The notes beneath the pieces were generated by a model. It was not told the origin of the DNA, ran no database searches, and saw only the letters and a list, made by a program, of their open reading frames with translations. A DNA stretch of 64,000 nt, from assembly GCA_021613375.1 (NCBI GenBank), contig CM038709.1:39143656-39207655 (forward strand), read 5' to 3'. A program made the translations under genes and the position numbers. Positions 1-11,964 of this stretch are shown here, one piece after another (position 1 is the first letter of the stretch; each line of letters begins with the position of its first letter). This stretch comes from Megaleporinus macrocephalus (lineage: Eukaryota > Chordata > Actinopteri > Characiformes > Anostomidae).

Positions 1-890
1 ACCTCCCCTGCCAAAAATCAGCATTTGTCCAGCTCTCGCAATGTAGATGTCACTCTCCAATTATTTCCCAATGTACAGGAGTGTCTACTGAGGGCCAGAT
101 ACAATAAGCTAAGATTCTGATTAGAGGAAAACATAGAAAAATGGAAATGAAAACACTGTCTAACATGCTCTTTTGGTATTTCTGACAGATTTCTTGGCTG
201 TCTTGTCTTCAAGGGTACTGGGAGCTGCACCAAAGTCCTGCCATCCAATGCAGTTTTGGCCAAATGATAACTTGTGCTTAATATATTGTTCCATTCAGTA
301 TTTAGAGTAGATACATACATTGTTTATGGACCAATTTCTTGTATTAGAGGTCTGTGTTGAACAGATATTACTTTTTATCCCGCTCCCACCCACTTACACT
401 AGAATTCGTTCCACTTCTGCAACATAAACATCAATCTCCTATTGTTTCCCAATGTATAGGAGTGTCTATTGAGGCCCAGATATAATTAGCTAAGATTTTG
501 ACTAGGGGAAAACATGAAAGTGGAAACGAAAAACACTGTCTAACGTGCTCTTTAGGTATTTCCGACAGATTGTTTTTAGCTGTCTCGCCTTCAAGGATCC
601 TGGGAGCCGCACAAAAGTCCTGCCGTCCAATGCAATTTTGGCCAAATAATAACTTGTGCTCAAGATATTGTTCCATTCAATATTTAGAGAAGATACATAC
701 GTTGTTTCTGGACCAAGTTCTTGTATTAGAAGTCTGTGTTGAACAGATATTTCTTTTCATCCCGCTCCCACCCTTTCCTGATTCGTCCCCCTTCTGCAAC
801 ATAAACATCAATCTCCTATTGTTTCCCAATGACAGATATAATCAGATGATATTTAGATTGGGGAAAATATGAAAGTGAAAAAAGGCCTTA
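1..890. repeat. Tandem repeat, unit about 380 bp, 2+ copies
   Basis: Three consecutive copies can be aligned. The landmark TTTCCCAATG falls near 64, 445 and 822, giving periods of about 381 and 377 bp. The first two copies share nearly everything, including the stretch ending CCAATGCA(G/A)TTTTGGCC. The third breaks off after about 60 bp and lacks the AGGAGTGTCTATTGAGG segment. Open frames on either strand recur at the same phase in each copy because of the duplication and are not genes. The unit resembles no repeat family I recognise. The array may extend to the left of the window. Confidence 0.85.
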
Positions 891-1340
891 ATGTAGGTCT
901 GAGCTTCTTTAAACAACCTGAAGCCTGAGTATATTCTGGCCTCTGCGAACATGAACGGTAAATACAGCTTCTTTTAGTGTGAAAGGAACATTAAATGTAA
1001 GTTTTATTCACTTTTCTTCTGAGGACTCGCGCTTGAAGAGAGTAATATCGCTGTTCCTGCCGTGATTTTGTTTCCTGCAATAAAACTGCTGCATAAGCAG
1101 AGCAAAATAGATCGATTACACAACGTAAGACGACATAACTCTACAGGCGTATCCACATGGTTTTATCTTGTCAAATGTTATTTTGTGCTTGACCTTCACA
1201 CAGAGATATGCATGGCGATAAATGGAGAGCCAGAATCTTAGGGGTGGATATATATATAGAATCCCACTTTCCCTTTCCAGTCTCTGCAGAACAGAACATG
1301 CAGCCCACCTCTGCGTGACGCCCTGACCAAATATACCTCT
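891..1340. other. Stretch with no recognised feature
   Basis: Mixed-composition sequence. I see no tandem structure, inverted termini or transposase-like reading frame here. Confidence 0.5.
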
Positions 1341-2480
1341 TTTGAAATGATGTTTAACAGTCAGTGCGGCAATGTTTGCGCCCTTTCCGTGCCACCGGCT
1401 GTACTCGGCTTTTGTCGAGGGGAGACCCATTTCCCAGGGCGCGCTGGTGAGAGCCTATTGACCGTTTTGCTGCGGAGAGTTCACGCTCCCCCACAAGCCC
1501 CCGGTGGCTCTTCTCTTTGGACCCGCTAGGTCTGCTGTTCCCTAGGCAACGTCCGTCAGCCAATGAGGCTCCGCTTACCTTTCAGGTGGTGGATTTAGCC
1601 CTCATCCTCCCTCAGTCTTAGCAGAACATTACCAGATTTCAAGATGTGAATGATGTGGGGCCAGTACCCCCTCTCTCTTTTTTTTTTTTTTGGAGACGCC
1701 AGAGGCTTGGAAAAGCAAACAGTCCGTGGGTGATATTTGATCCTCCCCCCTCCTCCCCTCCACCACCCCCACTCTTTCTGTTATAGCTTCATATTGGACT
1801 GTTCGGCGAGATATGGGAATGCTTCGTCAAATAACTCAATATTGAAGAGCTTCCCGCACTGGTTATTACAGTATAGCACTCTTCATATCTGGAGAGAGCA
1901 TATCGAGAGGATCATTACTTATGGAATTATTCACAGCCACCGTCCGTTGAGATCAAGTTCACGGCAAGTTCATTTCACCCTCGGTGCTGTTATGACCTCC
2001 GCGATCTCCCGATTTCACCGTGCTCGCTTCGGAACGTCAAAGGGGCCGGCGCATCGATCCGGTTTCTCTGTTCTGTTACGTTTGTCTGTGAGGTTGCACT
2101 GCGAGACACAGTAGCTGTCAGGTTGTGCAGGTTACAAGGCATCAGCTTGTATTACTTCAAAGGCAGCCACCAACAGGAGCGCAACCACGGCCGCCTTAAA
2201 GATGACTTTTTGCGGCGAACATGACAGCTTTGCCCCGCCTCGGCTTTTGAGGCTTATCTCATTCCAGATTCTTCCTTACGTCTCTAAGTTGTTGCTGGCT
2301 AAATTACAGATTTATCAGCTTTGGCTGGGTGTTACCGCCGCGGATAAGATATGACTGGCACACATCGTTTGATTGGAGTTTCTCGACCTGTCATGCGCCT
2401 CCACCTTTGTGGGTACCGCTAGAGATGCAGCGAAAGTCATTCGCAGCCATGACGAAGACTCGCACCCTTCTTAAAACCTG
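1341..2480. other. Candidate conserved non-coding block 1
   Basis: This is about 1.1 kb of CpG-containing, non-repetitive sequence in an otherwise AT-rich, repeat-filled window. It includes a CCAAT-like motif in AGCCAATGAG near 1559. Two opposed GATA-type motifs lie about 30 bp apart, TTTATCAG near 2311 and GGATAAGATA near 2342. Reading frames are short and lack codon-like structure in all six frames. A distal enhancer cluster or an unannotated non-coding first exon would both fit. Conservation is inferred from texture only. Confidence 0.35.
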
Positions 2481-2585
2481 GTCTATTTTTATTTCCAATT
2501 AGTTTTTTAGAAGTGCAGCTCTCTTAATTAACTCACTAACACCTCATCTTTGCTGTAATGTCGTAATCGCAGAGGCATCACTGAT

Positions 2586-2690
2586 ACAACACCCCCCCCC
2601 AACCCCAACCCCCCCCCCCCCCCCAAAAAAAAAAGAAAAAAAGAAAACGGGCCAGGGAATGGGGGGGGGGGTGAAGTGAGAGAGAGTTGC
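2586..2690. repeat. Poly-C / poly-A / poly-G low-complexity tract
   Basis: Runs of C broken by AACCCC, then A-rich sequence, then a run of ten G near 2661. Slippage-prone; read lengths through it should not be trusted. Confidence 0.9.
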
Positions 2691-2959
2691 GAGGCGGGGG
2701 TTAGGGAGGGGTGCTGAAGCGACTGAAAAAAGAAAAGGCATCAAAAGAGATGGCAGTGTGATGGCTTACATCGCTTTTCCAGAGTAAGCTCATGAAAAGA
2801 GACGCTCGCTCTTCAAAGAGCGTGTAGCATTGGAGGGCAGGCGGGATGAAAAGGACCACATGAAAGGTGCGTCCCCACCGTCTCCTCTCAGGCACAACTG
2901 CGGTTTACTTTGGGGGAGGTGTGGGTGGTACTGCTCTGCCGGGGTGGGGGGGTTTGGGA

Positions 2960-3140
2960 GACCGAATGGACAATGTGCAAATTGATTTGAGCCGAAAGAA
3001 GAGAACCTGAGGCCTGATGTTTTCTCCCTCTCGGGGCTGTCATGAGGGCTGGTTCCTCCACGGGAGTCTCACTTATTAATTGCCCTGTTATCTTCTCTCA
3101 ACGCAGTCACCAATTGAGCGAGCCTGCCATATGTTTCTGT
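2960..3140. other. Candidate conserved non-coding block 2
   Basis: Balanced-composition single-copy stretch containing ACTTATTAATTGCCC and CACCAATTGAGCG, motif-like AT cores set in CpG-containing sequence. It lies between a G-rich tract and 1.6 kb of AT-rich DNA. Conservation is inferred, not tested. Confidence 0.3.
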
Positions 3141-4035
3141 AGATATTAGGATCCCAAGCTTTGCTTAGGTGTACACGCCTGTTTCCCTACACAGTGTTTG
3201 TAGTGAAATGATACTAGATGTGTCTTATGTATAGAGGCGTCCACTGTGCAGAATACAGGAACTGTTATGATTCCACAAGAATGTAGGACTTTATCACAGT
3301 GTATTTGCACTATTCATACAAAAAAGCTTATTAAGGTATTGATGGTAACAGCAAACAGGTGTGTTAACAAGTATCATTTAATTTAAAAGTAACATAAATT
3401 GGGATTTTATTAAGGTCTTGAAATTAAATATCCAAAATGAAACATTTCTTAATATATTATTCAATGAATAGTTGTAGGAACATCACTGTTGGCTGTAATA
3501 ATGCACTATAAGTACTTTGTTAAGACATTGACATAAACACTGTGCAGAAATTTACCTAAGCTAATCGTTTAAAAGCATTTATATTAGTAATAAGTGTATT
3601 ATCACCAGTAAGAACACCAGATATCATTAAAACTGATGTAATAAGCATGAATACATTATATGGTAGCATAAATATATAATTTTGAAAGATATCTTGAGCT
3701 CCAGTTTGAAAAACAAAGTGTAGTCTCCAGATTTCTCCAGAAATTGTATGAATGTATTCAGTTCCTTCAGCAGCAATCTTGATTTAGCTTAATGAAGTAC
3801 TGAGCAGTCAAAGCAGGTATTAGATGAGAACTGTACATAATACTGGGTTGTTTCCACAAGGAGAAGCTTGGAAAGGGTTAAATAACACTAAAAGTAAAAG
3901 CATTACTTACAGTATTAGTACTGTTTGGATATTTAAAATATTTTAAAAAGTGCTTTGCTGAGTAAATAAAAATTTAATGTCTTAATATATTTTTAAATGT
4001 AACAATGTCCACAAATGCTTCAAACCTTTCAAACC

Positions 4036-4094
<59 letters not shown>

Positions 4095-4753
4095 TTATTG
4101 GTGTGTAATTGGCAGCTTTTGTTTTTATAGGTTTTAGTGTCAAGTATATGCTTTTATTATAGTTAATGGCTTATAAATTAAATATGACTATAATAGTCAC
4201 TATGTGAAAATGTGTTCAATAGTCTAAAGTGCAGTATTAGTCATTGGAATATTGTATGGAACACAAACTATTAGTGAAGTATTTAGTGATGCTAAAACAC
4301 ATTCAACATTCAAGCACTTGAACTACTGATAATGGACTTAATTAATGATGACCTATAGGAACCAAATGTTGCCCCTTGTACATTTGTAAGATGTGTATTT
4401 AGATGATACTTCATGGTCAACAATGGCAATAACTCAGGCTTAACAAAATTATGATTTGGCATTATTAAAATGAATCATTTAAATATAAGTAATGGTCACA
4501 TAACAGACCACCAAAAATAGATACACAGTTTAAAATGAATAAAACTTAATTTGTGGTGAATACAGCATTTAGAAGTGTGTGATTTGGCTCTCTTAAATCT
4601 CAATGTGTACCTTAAAATAAAATGTTGCCAGTTAACATATTAATCTTTTGTTCATACCAAGAAAAGTACCTTTAATCAATGCCATTAGAAACATTTAGCT
4701 ACAGGAATGTGCACCCATTGCTGACATTAGTCAAAAATAGTGCTCACAGCTTG
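3141..4753. other. AT-rich stretch without genes
   Basis: About 1.6 kb of AT-rich sequence with stops in all frames. The only definite structure is the (TA)n run at 4038-4092. Confidence 0.7.
4038..4092. repeat. (TA)n microsatellite
   Basis: Uninterrupted alternating TA of about 55 bp, one of five long TA runs in the window. Confidence 0.95.
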
Positions 4754-4755
4754 TA

Positions 4756-5214
4756 CACAGTCCAGTCACATTATTATGACCACCAGTTAATATCCAGAGT
4801 AACCGCCGTGTGCAGCATGGGCAGCAGCTAGATGTACTCAGTAAGGTCCTAGTAGGTTGTCACAGTTATCTAGAGCCATGCTGACATCAGTGCATAACAC
4901 AGCTGCTGGAGAATGCATGGGCGAGGATCCATAGAGCCAACACCACCATCCAGATGCCAAAGTTGCTCATTTGGGTTTAGGTCTGGGAAATTAGGAGTAT
5001 AGGGTAGTACTTGGAAGTCTTGGTCAGCTCTTCCAACCAATGTGAGACATTTCTAGCCGTGTGACGTGTTACATTGTCTTGCTGAAAGATCTCATTCACC
5101 CCAGGAAAGACAATTGTGATCTGTAAGGATGGATTCATACCCAAATCAGTTGAGAGTGTCCTCCATATAGATGTGTTGAAAGTAAGAAAGTCATAATAAT
5201 ATGACTCAACTGTG
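4756..5214 (-). mobile_element. Tc1/mariner remnant, internally deleted
   Basis: The ends are inverted repeats of about 25 bp (ACACAGTCCAGTCACATTAT at the left; the reverse complement of the right end begins ACACAGTTGAGTCATATTAT). TA dinucleotides flank both sides (4754-4755 and 5215-5216). Read on the minus strand, the interior has transposase C-terminal remains: DLNPNEQLW, then GSMDPR, in the arrangement of the Tc1 DLNPIEHLW region. The central catalytic part is missing and there are stops. It belongs to the same family as the copy at 15855-16377, which carries more of the transposase. Both share a deletion in the same place, so they probably come from the same non-autonomous lineage. Confidence 0.85.
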
Positions 5215-5434
5215 TATAATCTTCATAGAAAGGCACTGACCAGTAGAATCGAATGCTCTAGCAGCCCCACATGAGCCTAAGGTAATCTTGTCCAATGGCG
5301 AGTGTCAGCTAAAGGGGTATAAAGCCCCTGTAACATTGGACTGTAGAACAGTGGAACTGTGCTCTCTGGAGTGGTGGAGCTCAGTATCTTTTTAACATTT
5401 CAAACAGCCAGCCCTCAAGTATCTGCCCCAAAGT

Positions 5435-5800
5435 GCTTGTAGTTGCTTATAAGGTCTTCGCTTCTTCAAGATGCATCATCAGGAGGGGCTTTTCCCAGTC
5501 TCTAAATGGGCAAATCTCACTCTGGAGGAGGCTCGTAGATATGTTTCACCCTTTTATTCATCCCAGTTCATTCGAAATGTCAAATAATGAAACGAAGAAC
5601 TGGTACACCAACTTACTGAAGGTTGACCAAATGTTCTGCGAAGTTGGGAGCAAGTTGACGGCCCAGTGGATGCATGCTCCGCCAAAGACCCTTGTCCCCA
5701 AAGGTGCAGCGTCCTCCCACAGCAAACACCACTGCAAACGCCGCCCTCCTACAGAAGCACATTGAAACCATGTTGTCTCTTTGCTCTCCAACCTCCTCCA
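5435..5800. other. Candidate conserved non-coding block 3
   Basis: Single-copy CpG-containing sequence beginning around TTCGCTTCTTCAAGATGC. A 110-codon open frame on the plus strand overlaps a 77-codon frame on the minus strand. Neither has recognisable motifs, so both are probably chance products of the composition. Confidence 0.3.
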
Positions 5801-6084
5801 CTGTTTCCTCTACTCCATCCTCCCACCATACAATCCCTTTTTTTGCTTAGCCCAGGAGGATTATGCCATTCTTCAGAGGACTATATCTCGGTGAGTAGGC
5901 AGCAGAGAGCAACAGTGAGCCCCCTAATGACACACAGACACCCACACACGAGCGAAAACCAATTTTACCCTGACAAAAATAACAGCCGTTCTACGTTACA
6001 TTGCATACAAATTGCTGATCGATGCTGGTCACTGACTCTCCGACCCTCACGCTTCCATGCCGACTCCCCACCCCCAGCCTACAG

Positions 6085-6660
6085 CTGAAGTCATTTGGAA
6101 GAGATTAAGTGAGCCTTTTTGAATACTGTCAGGCCCACTGGATCGATTGAAATGACAGCTGGTGGAATGAACAGCTAGAGAGAGAGAGAGCGAGACAGAG
6201 AGAGAGAGAGTCCCCGATACCACTTTCGCAAAAAAAAGAAAGAAAAAAAGACAGGCCCGCTAAATGCTCAATTCCATTCCCCTCGTAATCTCATTAGGGA
6301 TGTGAATGGCTCCCCTTTGAAAAGATCCAATGCCAGAGGAGAGGAAGGGGGAACATGTAGAATGCCTATTGGATTAGCATAATCCGACTCCATATCCTGA
6401 GCTCCTCTTTTGGGGAGTGCTTCATCGGAGGGCAATGCTCCATCTCTTGTGCTGTAGCAGATAAGGACACTATCTTGGATTGAGTCATGTTTTTTTTTCT
6501 TCATCCATTTACCATCAATGTTTTTCTCCAAAATGTAAGACGACTCAAAGGCGCCCCAACCGCCTTTGAAACAGTACATATGATGCTGCATTTGTGTACA
6601 CTGAGATTTTTTCTCTTCCCCCCTGGGCAGTTTCATTTGAAGGCAACGGGAACATAGTCG
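6085..6660. other. Candidate conserved non-coding block 4
   Basis: Single-copy sequence rich in homeodomain-type cores: GAAATGACAGCTGG near 6149, TAATCTCATTAGGG near 6286 and a perfect inverted pair GGATTAGCATAATCC at 6371-6385. GGATTA/TAATCC is the preferred core of K50 homeodomain factors (OTX, PITX, GSC). An (AG)n tract (6179-6210) separates the two halves. The block looks like an enhancer but nothing here proves function. Confidence 0.4.
6179..6210. repeat. (AG)n microsatellite, interrupted
   Basis: AGAG repeats broken by CGAGACAG. Confidence 0.85.
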
Positions 6661-6744
6661 TAACTTTCTGGTCTTGTACTACATGTGGATTTTGACGAAG
6701 AGGCCAGGGAAAAAACACGGTCTGCACTTAAACAAAAAAACTTA

Positions 6745-7461
6745 TGTCTGGTTCACACTACACGACTGGTTGAGTCGCCAGGTTTTTGTGTCGTTCACAC
6801 TACGTGACTGGTTGTGCTGTAAACGGAAGTCTTTCAGTTGTTGTGTCTTTCACACTACATGACTGATCGGCAACACAGGGTCACCAATTACATGACTTTC
6901 ACTCTGGAGAATCGCCGGCTCATCTGGCTTCGATCCAAAAACACAAGAACACATGAAAACTAAACGTATGTAAGGTCTGGCGACACCACGTAGAACAACA
7001 ATATTTCCAAAACGGACGTCAACAAACCAGCGATATGAGTTGTTACTGAGCTGATCTGCAAGAAAGAAGAAAAAGCTATGAAGATAGATAAAGACAGGGG
7101 CCAGCAGCGACTGTTCTGCAGAGAGAGCTGGAATAAATATTTTACCAATGAAATCATACATGCCGTCCGCAGTCGCAGAGAGATTGCGTGAACAGTGACG
7201 TGGTTCTCTCTCTATGCGATCCCATTGGCTGTCGCTAGAGGCTGCTGTTGACTTACAGTCGCCAACTGGCCCAGATATTAAACATGCTAGATATTTGCCG
7301 AGCGTCTGCGATTAGTCGGCGAGCATTCGACGACACTACATGACTGAGCGAGCACCGAGGGATCGCCGACTTGCCTCAGAGCAAAGGTTTTAGTCGACAA
7401 TCTACAAAAAACAGTTGACGACTGAAAAAACAAGCTAAAATCGTGTAGCGTCAACTAGGCA
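6745..7461. mobile_element. Non-autonomous DNA transposon, PIF/Harbinger-like, 717 bp
   Basis: Termini are inverted repeats: TGTCTGGTTCACACTACACG at the left and, reverse-complemented, TGCCTAGTTGACGCTACACG at the right, about 16 of 20 matching. Both sides are flanked by TTA (6742-6744 and 7462-7464), the 3-bp TWA-type duplication typical of PIF/Harbinger. Subterminal copies of TCACACTACRTGACTG occur near 6792, 6849 and 7333, as expected for transposase binding sites. No transposase frame is present. The superfamily rests on TSD length and TIR style and is less certain than the boundaries. Confidence 0.8.
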
Positions 7462-7576
7462 TTAGAAGGCTTTGGAGATGCTTCCAGACAAAAACTAAAG
7501 TGAACATCATTAGGGCTGTAGGTACAGTGGGTTCTGTGGGTGACACGCACTCATGACCAGTTTTGAGAGTATATTT

Positions 7577-7622
<46 letters not shown>
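7577..7622. repeat. (ATT)n microsatellite
   Basis: About 15 ATT units; the translated poly-Asn frame is an artefact. Confidence 0.95.
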
Positions 7623-7623
<1 letters not shown>

Positions 7624-7847
7624 TTTTATTCTGATAACGTGGTAATGTTGCCTATTCCTCATTTCACCAGTCTTTTCCCAAGGAATCTGAAAACGCCAAA
7701 CAGAATGTGATTGACACCTAATCATATCTTAATAACAAGAGCTACAACTGGCTATGATTTATCTTACATCTTTATACATAGATAGAAGCAGTGGTACAGG
7801 TTTGTAAGTGAGAGTTGGGGACTTGGTGACCTCTGGTTGCTATCACC

Positions 7848-8060
7848 ACCGCTGGTGCAGTTGTGGGCTGAAGGTTAGGGATCTGGTCTTGGGAAGGTCA
7901 CTGGTTCAATCCCCTAGACCAACAGGACATGACTAAAGTGGGTTTGAGCAAGGCACCTGACCCCTAACTGCTCCCTAAATGCTGCGGATAGGGCTGCCCA
8001 CCACTTAGGGCAAGTGTGCTTACTGCCCTCTAGTGTTTAAGTTCTGATTACTCATTCTAA
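7848..8060 (+). mobile_element. tRNA-derived SINE copy
   Basis: The head has a B-box-like GGTTCAATCCC at 7903-7913 and an A-box-like stretch (TGGGCTGAAGGTTAGGG) about 25 bp upstream. The body TTGAGCAAGGCACCTGACCC near 7946 is a sequence I recognise from teleost SINEs. The pol III boxes are degenerate and no tRNA cloverleaf is preserved, so this is a retroposed copy and not a tRNA gene. The exact 5' end is uncertain. Confidence 0.75.
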
Positions 8061-8404
8061 TTCTAAAGTCTCTACAAACAACCAGATCCACTCGGAATCA
8101 CTTTGCTTACATCGTAACAACAACGTTATTCAAACCTTTTAATAAGCCAGTGGAATTCCCCATTAACCCCGAAACATCATCCACTAAAGTCTGTGCTAGG
8201 GAAAAATCACAATTTGAAACTGAAATAAAAATAAAATGAAGGGAAAAGTAAAAATTTTCCACTTCTAAGAGGCAAAGAGAAGGATGTTCTGTACAAACAA
8301 TAACCTTAAGCTGGGAGAGTTTTAGAAATTCTTGCAGTCTAGTGGAAACACACATCTATTAAAAAGTTTAGTTTCAGGTCTAGAACATAAGCAAGCACCT
8401 ACAG

Positions 8405-8598
8405 CAGGGGTGTCCAGCCTTGCCTGAAAAAAGCAAGTTTGGCTGCAGGTTTTTATTCCCACAAAGCAGAAGATCAAGATGATCTGCTGTTTAAAGGCTG
8501 AGTAGTTGATTAATTAAGTAGAATCAGATGATCCTGCTCATTTGGAATGATAACCTGCAGCCACACCGGCCCTCTGAGGAAAGGACTGGAATACCCTG
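8405..8598. mobile_element. hAT-type MITE, 194 bp
   Basis: Perfect 8-bp target duplications ACCTACAG lie at 8397-8404 and 8599-8606. Inverted ends read CAGGGGTGTCCAGCC and CAGGGTATTCCAGTCC. An 8-bp TSD with CAGGG termini is the hAT signature. The element is too short to encode anything. Confidence 0.9.
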
Positions 8599-8930
8599 AC
8601 CTACAGGTATGCTGTTTCGTTTGCTGCATGCACTGACATGCACATTACTGAAAAGAGATTGTGTTGCATGACGATACAACACAATCTCGTTGTCAGACAG
8701 ATTCACCTGTGTGCATTGTTACACTGGGAAATGTTTCGACTTAGAACAGCAAATCTGATCAAACACAGCGATGATATAATTACATGAAGGCCTACAGATC
8801 CCATCAGAGAATAAACAATACAGCGCAGCAGACAACAACACAAGATTGGCCCACGGCCATAATCCGAACACTAAGCAATAATAAACAATACAACGTGTAG
8901 CAAGTGGCATACCTATGTAAACACAAGCCA

Positions 8931-9122
8931 GTACACCGGTGGTCTTCAACCCTGGTCATGGAGAGATACCTTACTGCAAGGTCTATTTCCAACCACAGTC
9001 CGCCACAGCAGATTAACCTCTTTGGGAGCTCCAGATTGGATGGATGGCAGCATGTTGAATATAGGCTGGAGCTAAACTCTGCAGGAATCCAGCTCTTGGA
9101 GGCTTGGAGACCACCGCTCAAA
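8931..9122. mobile_element. MITE-like inverted-repeat element
   Basis: The left end reads GGTGGTCTTCAACCCTGG and the reverse-complemented right end reads GGTGGTCTCCAAGCCTCC. Size and termini resemble hAT MITEs, but I find no convincing 8-bp duplication, so the boundaries are approximate. Confidence 0.55.
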
Positions 9123-10500
9123 AACCCAGGACAGAAGCAACACTTATGCTATACTTGTGGCTTTTTGGAGACGCGGAATATCTGAGTGGAGTAGAAACAT
9201 TGAAGGAAGGAAGAAATACGGGGTTCTAAGATTTCTAAGGAATTCTAAGAACCTCTGGCCCTGCTGGCAAAATGAAGAAGAGGCCAGTCTCAGAGTGGAA
9301 CGTTTTAGTCTTTACAGGGTCGCGGAACAGACTGGTCCCAATTCAAACTGGCAAACATACATTTATAAGGCCTGCCTCTGTGGCCCACCTGGCCAAGTCT
9401 CCTCTCCTGGTTGGGCTGTGGCAAAAACCTAGGGTGTGGTAGCTGTAAGCCTCCTAGGTTCCTAAAGCTTGTTTGCTGAGCTTGTTTGCGACAGCCATCT
9501 GTGTCTACCAGATTAAACTCAGCAGACCTGGTATGTAAGAAATATTTAGAACAGTAGTAATAGTACGGTAGATAAATTATGCAGTAAGTCTGTCTCCCAG
9601 ACTTCAGATTTGACCATCTTTAAGGGAGCTCAAGTCTCTTTCGAGAGATTTAAAGCCATCATTGCTTCAGAGAAACGTTCATTCATCTCTAGGTCCCAAG
9701 GCAAGCGTCAAGGATGTTAATTACAGAGACTCCAGTCCGTCCTGGAAGTTTAGAACTTTGTATTTTGGCTGTAGAGCATTAGGAGAATTGGGTAGGGAAG
9801 TGGAGCCCTGTCAGGGACCTGAAATCCGGCCTGTTCTGTGTGTGACTTGAGAGAGTGAGAAAGAAAGCGAAAATAGACAAAACAGGGAGAGGAGTGAGGA
9901 CAAGATGGTGCTGGGACACAGCATTTTTTTTTTCTTCCGGCACCTTTTTTTTCCCTTTCTTTTTCTTCGGAGACAGATATTGTCAGCGACTCGGCTGCGA
10001 TGGGAACTTTTTGGGCGTGAGAGACGCATGGCATCAGCAGAACGGAACAGCGCTGGCTGTCACGGCAGACGTGAGCAGAGCTGTGCCAAACGAAGGTGCT
10101 GCTGTTCATTAACGCGCCATTCAGAGGCTCCCAGCATTGGCACATCACGCCTTCACGTCTCCCCCATATGTCCGTCTCTTCTGGTCATTAAGTCAAACCC
10201 CCATGTCAGGGATGTCCATAAGCGGCAATGCATTTACCTGCTTGTGCAGCATGAAGACCTGTCTAACACAGTAGGAATATAATGAAGGAAGAGAAAGGAA
10301 GGTTTGGGTCACCTAAGGAGAAGTGCAATCCTATAAGTTTGTCCTCCCGAGTGTTGCAGACAAATAACCTGTACACATTAGCTGATGGACGGTAGTATCG
10401 TGACTAAATTCCGTGTGTAATCAGCAAGTTGAATGGTAGGGCTGCTTTAAAACACATTTGAAACCTTCAACAGCAAGTTATAATCAAAGATATTTTATTT
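9123..10500. other. Region without recognised genes; CNE-like 9600-10190
   Basis: No transposon termini are seen. From about 9600 the sequence becomes non-repetitive and CpG-containing, with a T/C-rich tract near 9925-9970. Overlapping frames of 125-132 codons occur on both strands around this tract, built from its low-complexity translation. None has a motif I recognise. Confidence 0.3.
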
Positions 10501-10509
10501 ATTAGAAAT

Positions 10510-11340
10510 GGAGCCATATGCAAAAGTTTTGGCACCCCCGCAGGGGTCCGGTGGGCCTCAGCACCCCTCAGACATGCCAACAAAGTAGCAATAGTCTTTA
10601 GGCTAAGCTCACATGGTAAGCTTGGGTCAGTTTATTATTAGCGAGGACTACCAGCCCATGCCAAAAATGTTTGCCAAGAAAGAACACAATTATTTTTTTT
10701 CAGTTTAAGGGGGCATCTCTATAACATTGCCACACTACTATGGCAAGATACCACAATGGTACATTTACACTTCCAACTTTCTTTACAGCATGCTGTTGAT
10801 ATCAGTGGAAAGCCCAAACTCCAGAATTTCTAGATTAGGGCAAATGGATCTGACCACCACATTGTGATAAGCCAGGCAGCAGACATAAACTTTCTTCAAA
10901 GGAAGAAGGGACATCAATGACTGTCCTGATTAAATCTATGAAAGGAGTTAGTTGGGGTTACATAGCACTAGAAACATGTGGCGTCCACTCCTATCATAAG
11001 AAACAAGGAAATGCACAGTCCCTCTCCCTCTCTCTTTTATTCTTACCAGTCTAGCGAAATAGTTGCATCAAAAAGAAAAGTTCAGCATCAAACTTCATCA
11101 CTATTTATATCACTTCTTTTGTTTGCTGCTGAACATGGTTTCTTGCCAAGAGGAGGCAGCTGTTATCACTTACCAAGAACTTCAACCATCATTGCGTTTA
11201 CTCTTCCTTTCTTTGGTTACCTGCCCATAAAGGTCCTAACTGGGAGCAGAAAATTTAACACTATTATTCTAAGAGGTTAGAATGCACCGTCAGGGCAGAA
11301 GCACTACTTCTTTATCCTCTCATGTTGGACTGATTCAACT
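10510..11340. repeat. Degenerate dispersed repeats
   Basis: TGCAAAAGTTTTGGCACCCC near 10519 resembles the terminus of a fish Tc1 family whose ends read roughly TGCAAAAGTTTGGGCACCCC (from memory). From about 11080 the sequence aligns in patches with 54500-54790: shared stretches include TTCAGCATCAAACTT, TTTCTTGCCAAGA and a CTACTTCTT-ATCCTCTCAT end. The segment is therefore a two-copy dispersed repeat within this window. Class unknown. Confidence 0.55.
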
Positions 11341-11960
11341 CCACGCTACAGTAATTCATTATCGCCTCTTATAGCTCGTTATCTTGTTGACTAAGATGTC
11401 TTTGATGCACAATTAAAAGTGATTTCTTTACATCATATTGATGATTTGAGGTCATTTTAGAATCTTGTTGTAGAAAAATATAGAATTTGCACCTATTAAA
11501 GCTACAGTTCTTTGTTTTTCATGTAACTGTGAGATGTTTGGTTGGATGGAGTTTGCATTACTCACGCGTCAAACTCAATTCATATGGAGGGTATAGGTTG
11601 CTTGCTACTGTGCTACCGAAAGTTTGAGCTTGTTGCTAGCTTGTATGAATGATGGATGCACATTGGTCACTGATGCCGTACAATTGTATGAAGCAACAAA
11701 ACTACATCAGCTTTTGGCCTCTCAGATTGTCAGAAGCAGAATCTTAATTAATATGTCGCTGCTATTGGAAGATTTGTTGTTTTTTTCAACATCAAACGTC
11801 CCAAAACGACTTAGTCTGGTTACATTGACTTCAGTTAAAAGTAAAGTCATGTTTTTTTCTTATAACAATGCTATTGCAGAGATAAGATTTTGTTCTGACA
11901 ACGGTGGCACAAATCACCCTCTTCTTAAACTTTATTGTTGGGAATTTATATAAATCATAG
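11341..11960. other. Stretch with no recognised feature
   Basis: A 109-codon frame (11624-11953, plus) has no family motif. I treat it as chance. Confidence 0.5.
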
Positions 11961-11964
11961 CTTT

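Noticed and set aside
1737..2114. 125-codon plus-strand frame in the first CNE-like block
   Set aside because: No family motif, poly-Pro/His start from a CCTCC tract, and no codon periodicity that I can see; kept only as part of the non-coding block.
7860..7935. Functional tRNA gene
   Set aside because: A- and B-box-like motifs exist but there is no cloverleaf or anticodon arm, and a SINE body follows.
9369..9412. Resemblance to 52703-52775 as a defined repeat pair
   Set aside because: Only a few short words match with gaps; too weak to call without an alignment.
9750..10282. Frames of 125-132 codons around 10 kb
   Set aside because: Built partly from a T/C low-complexity tract and present on both strands; no recognisable domain.
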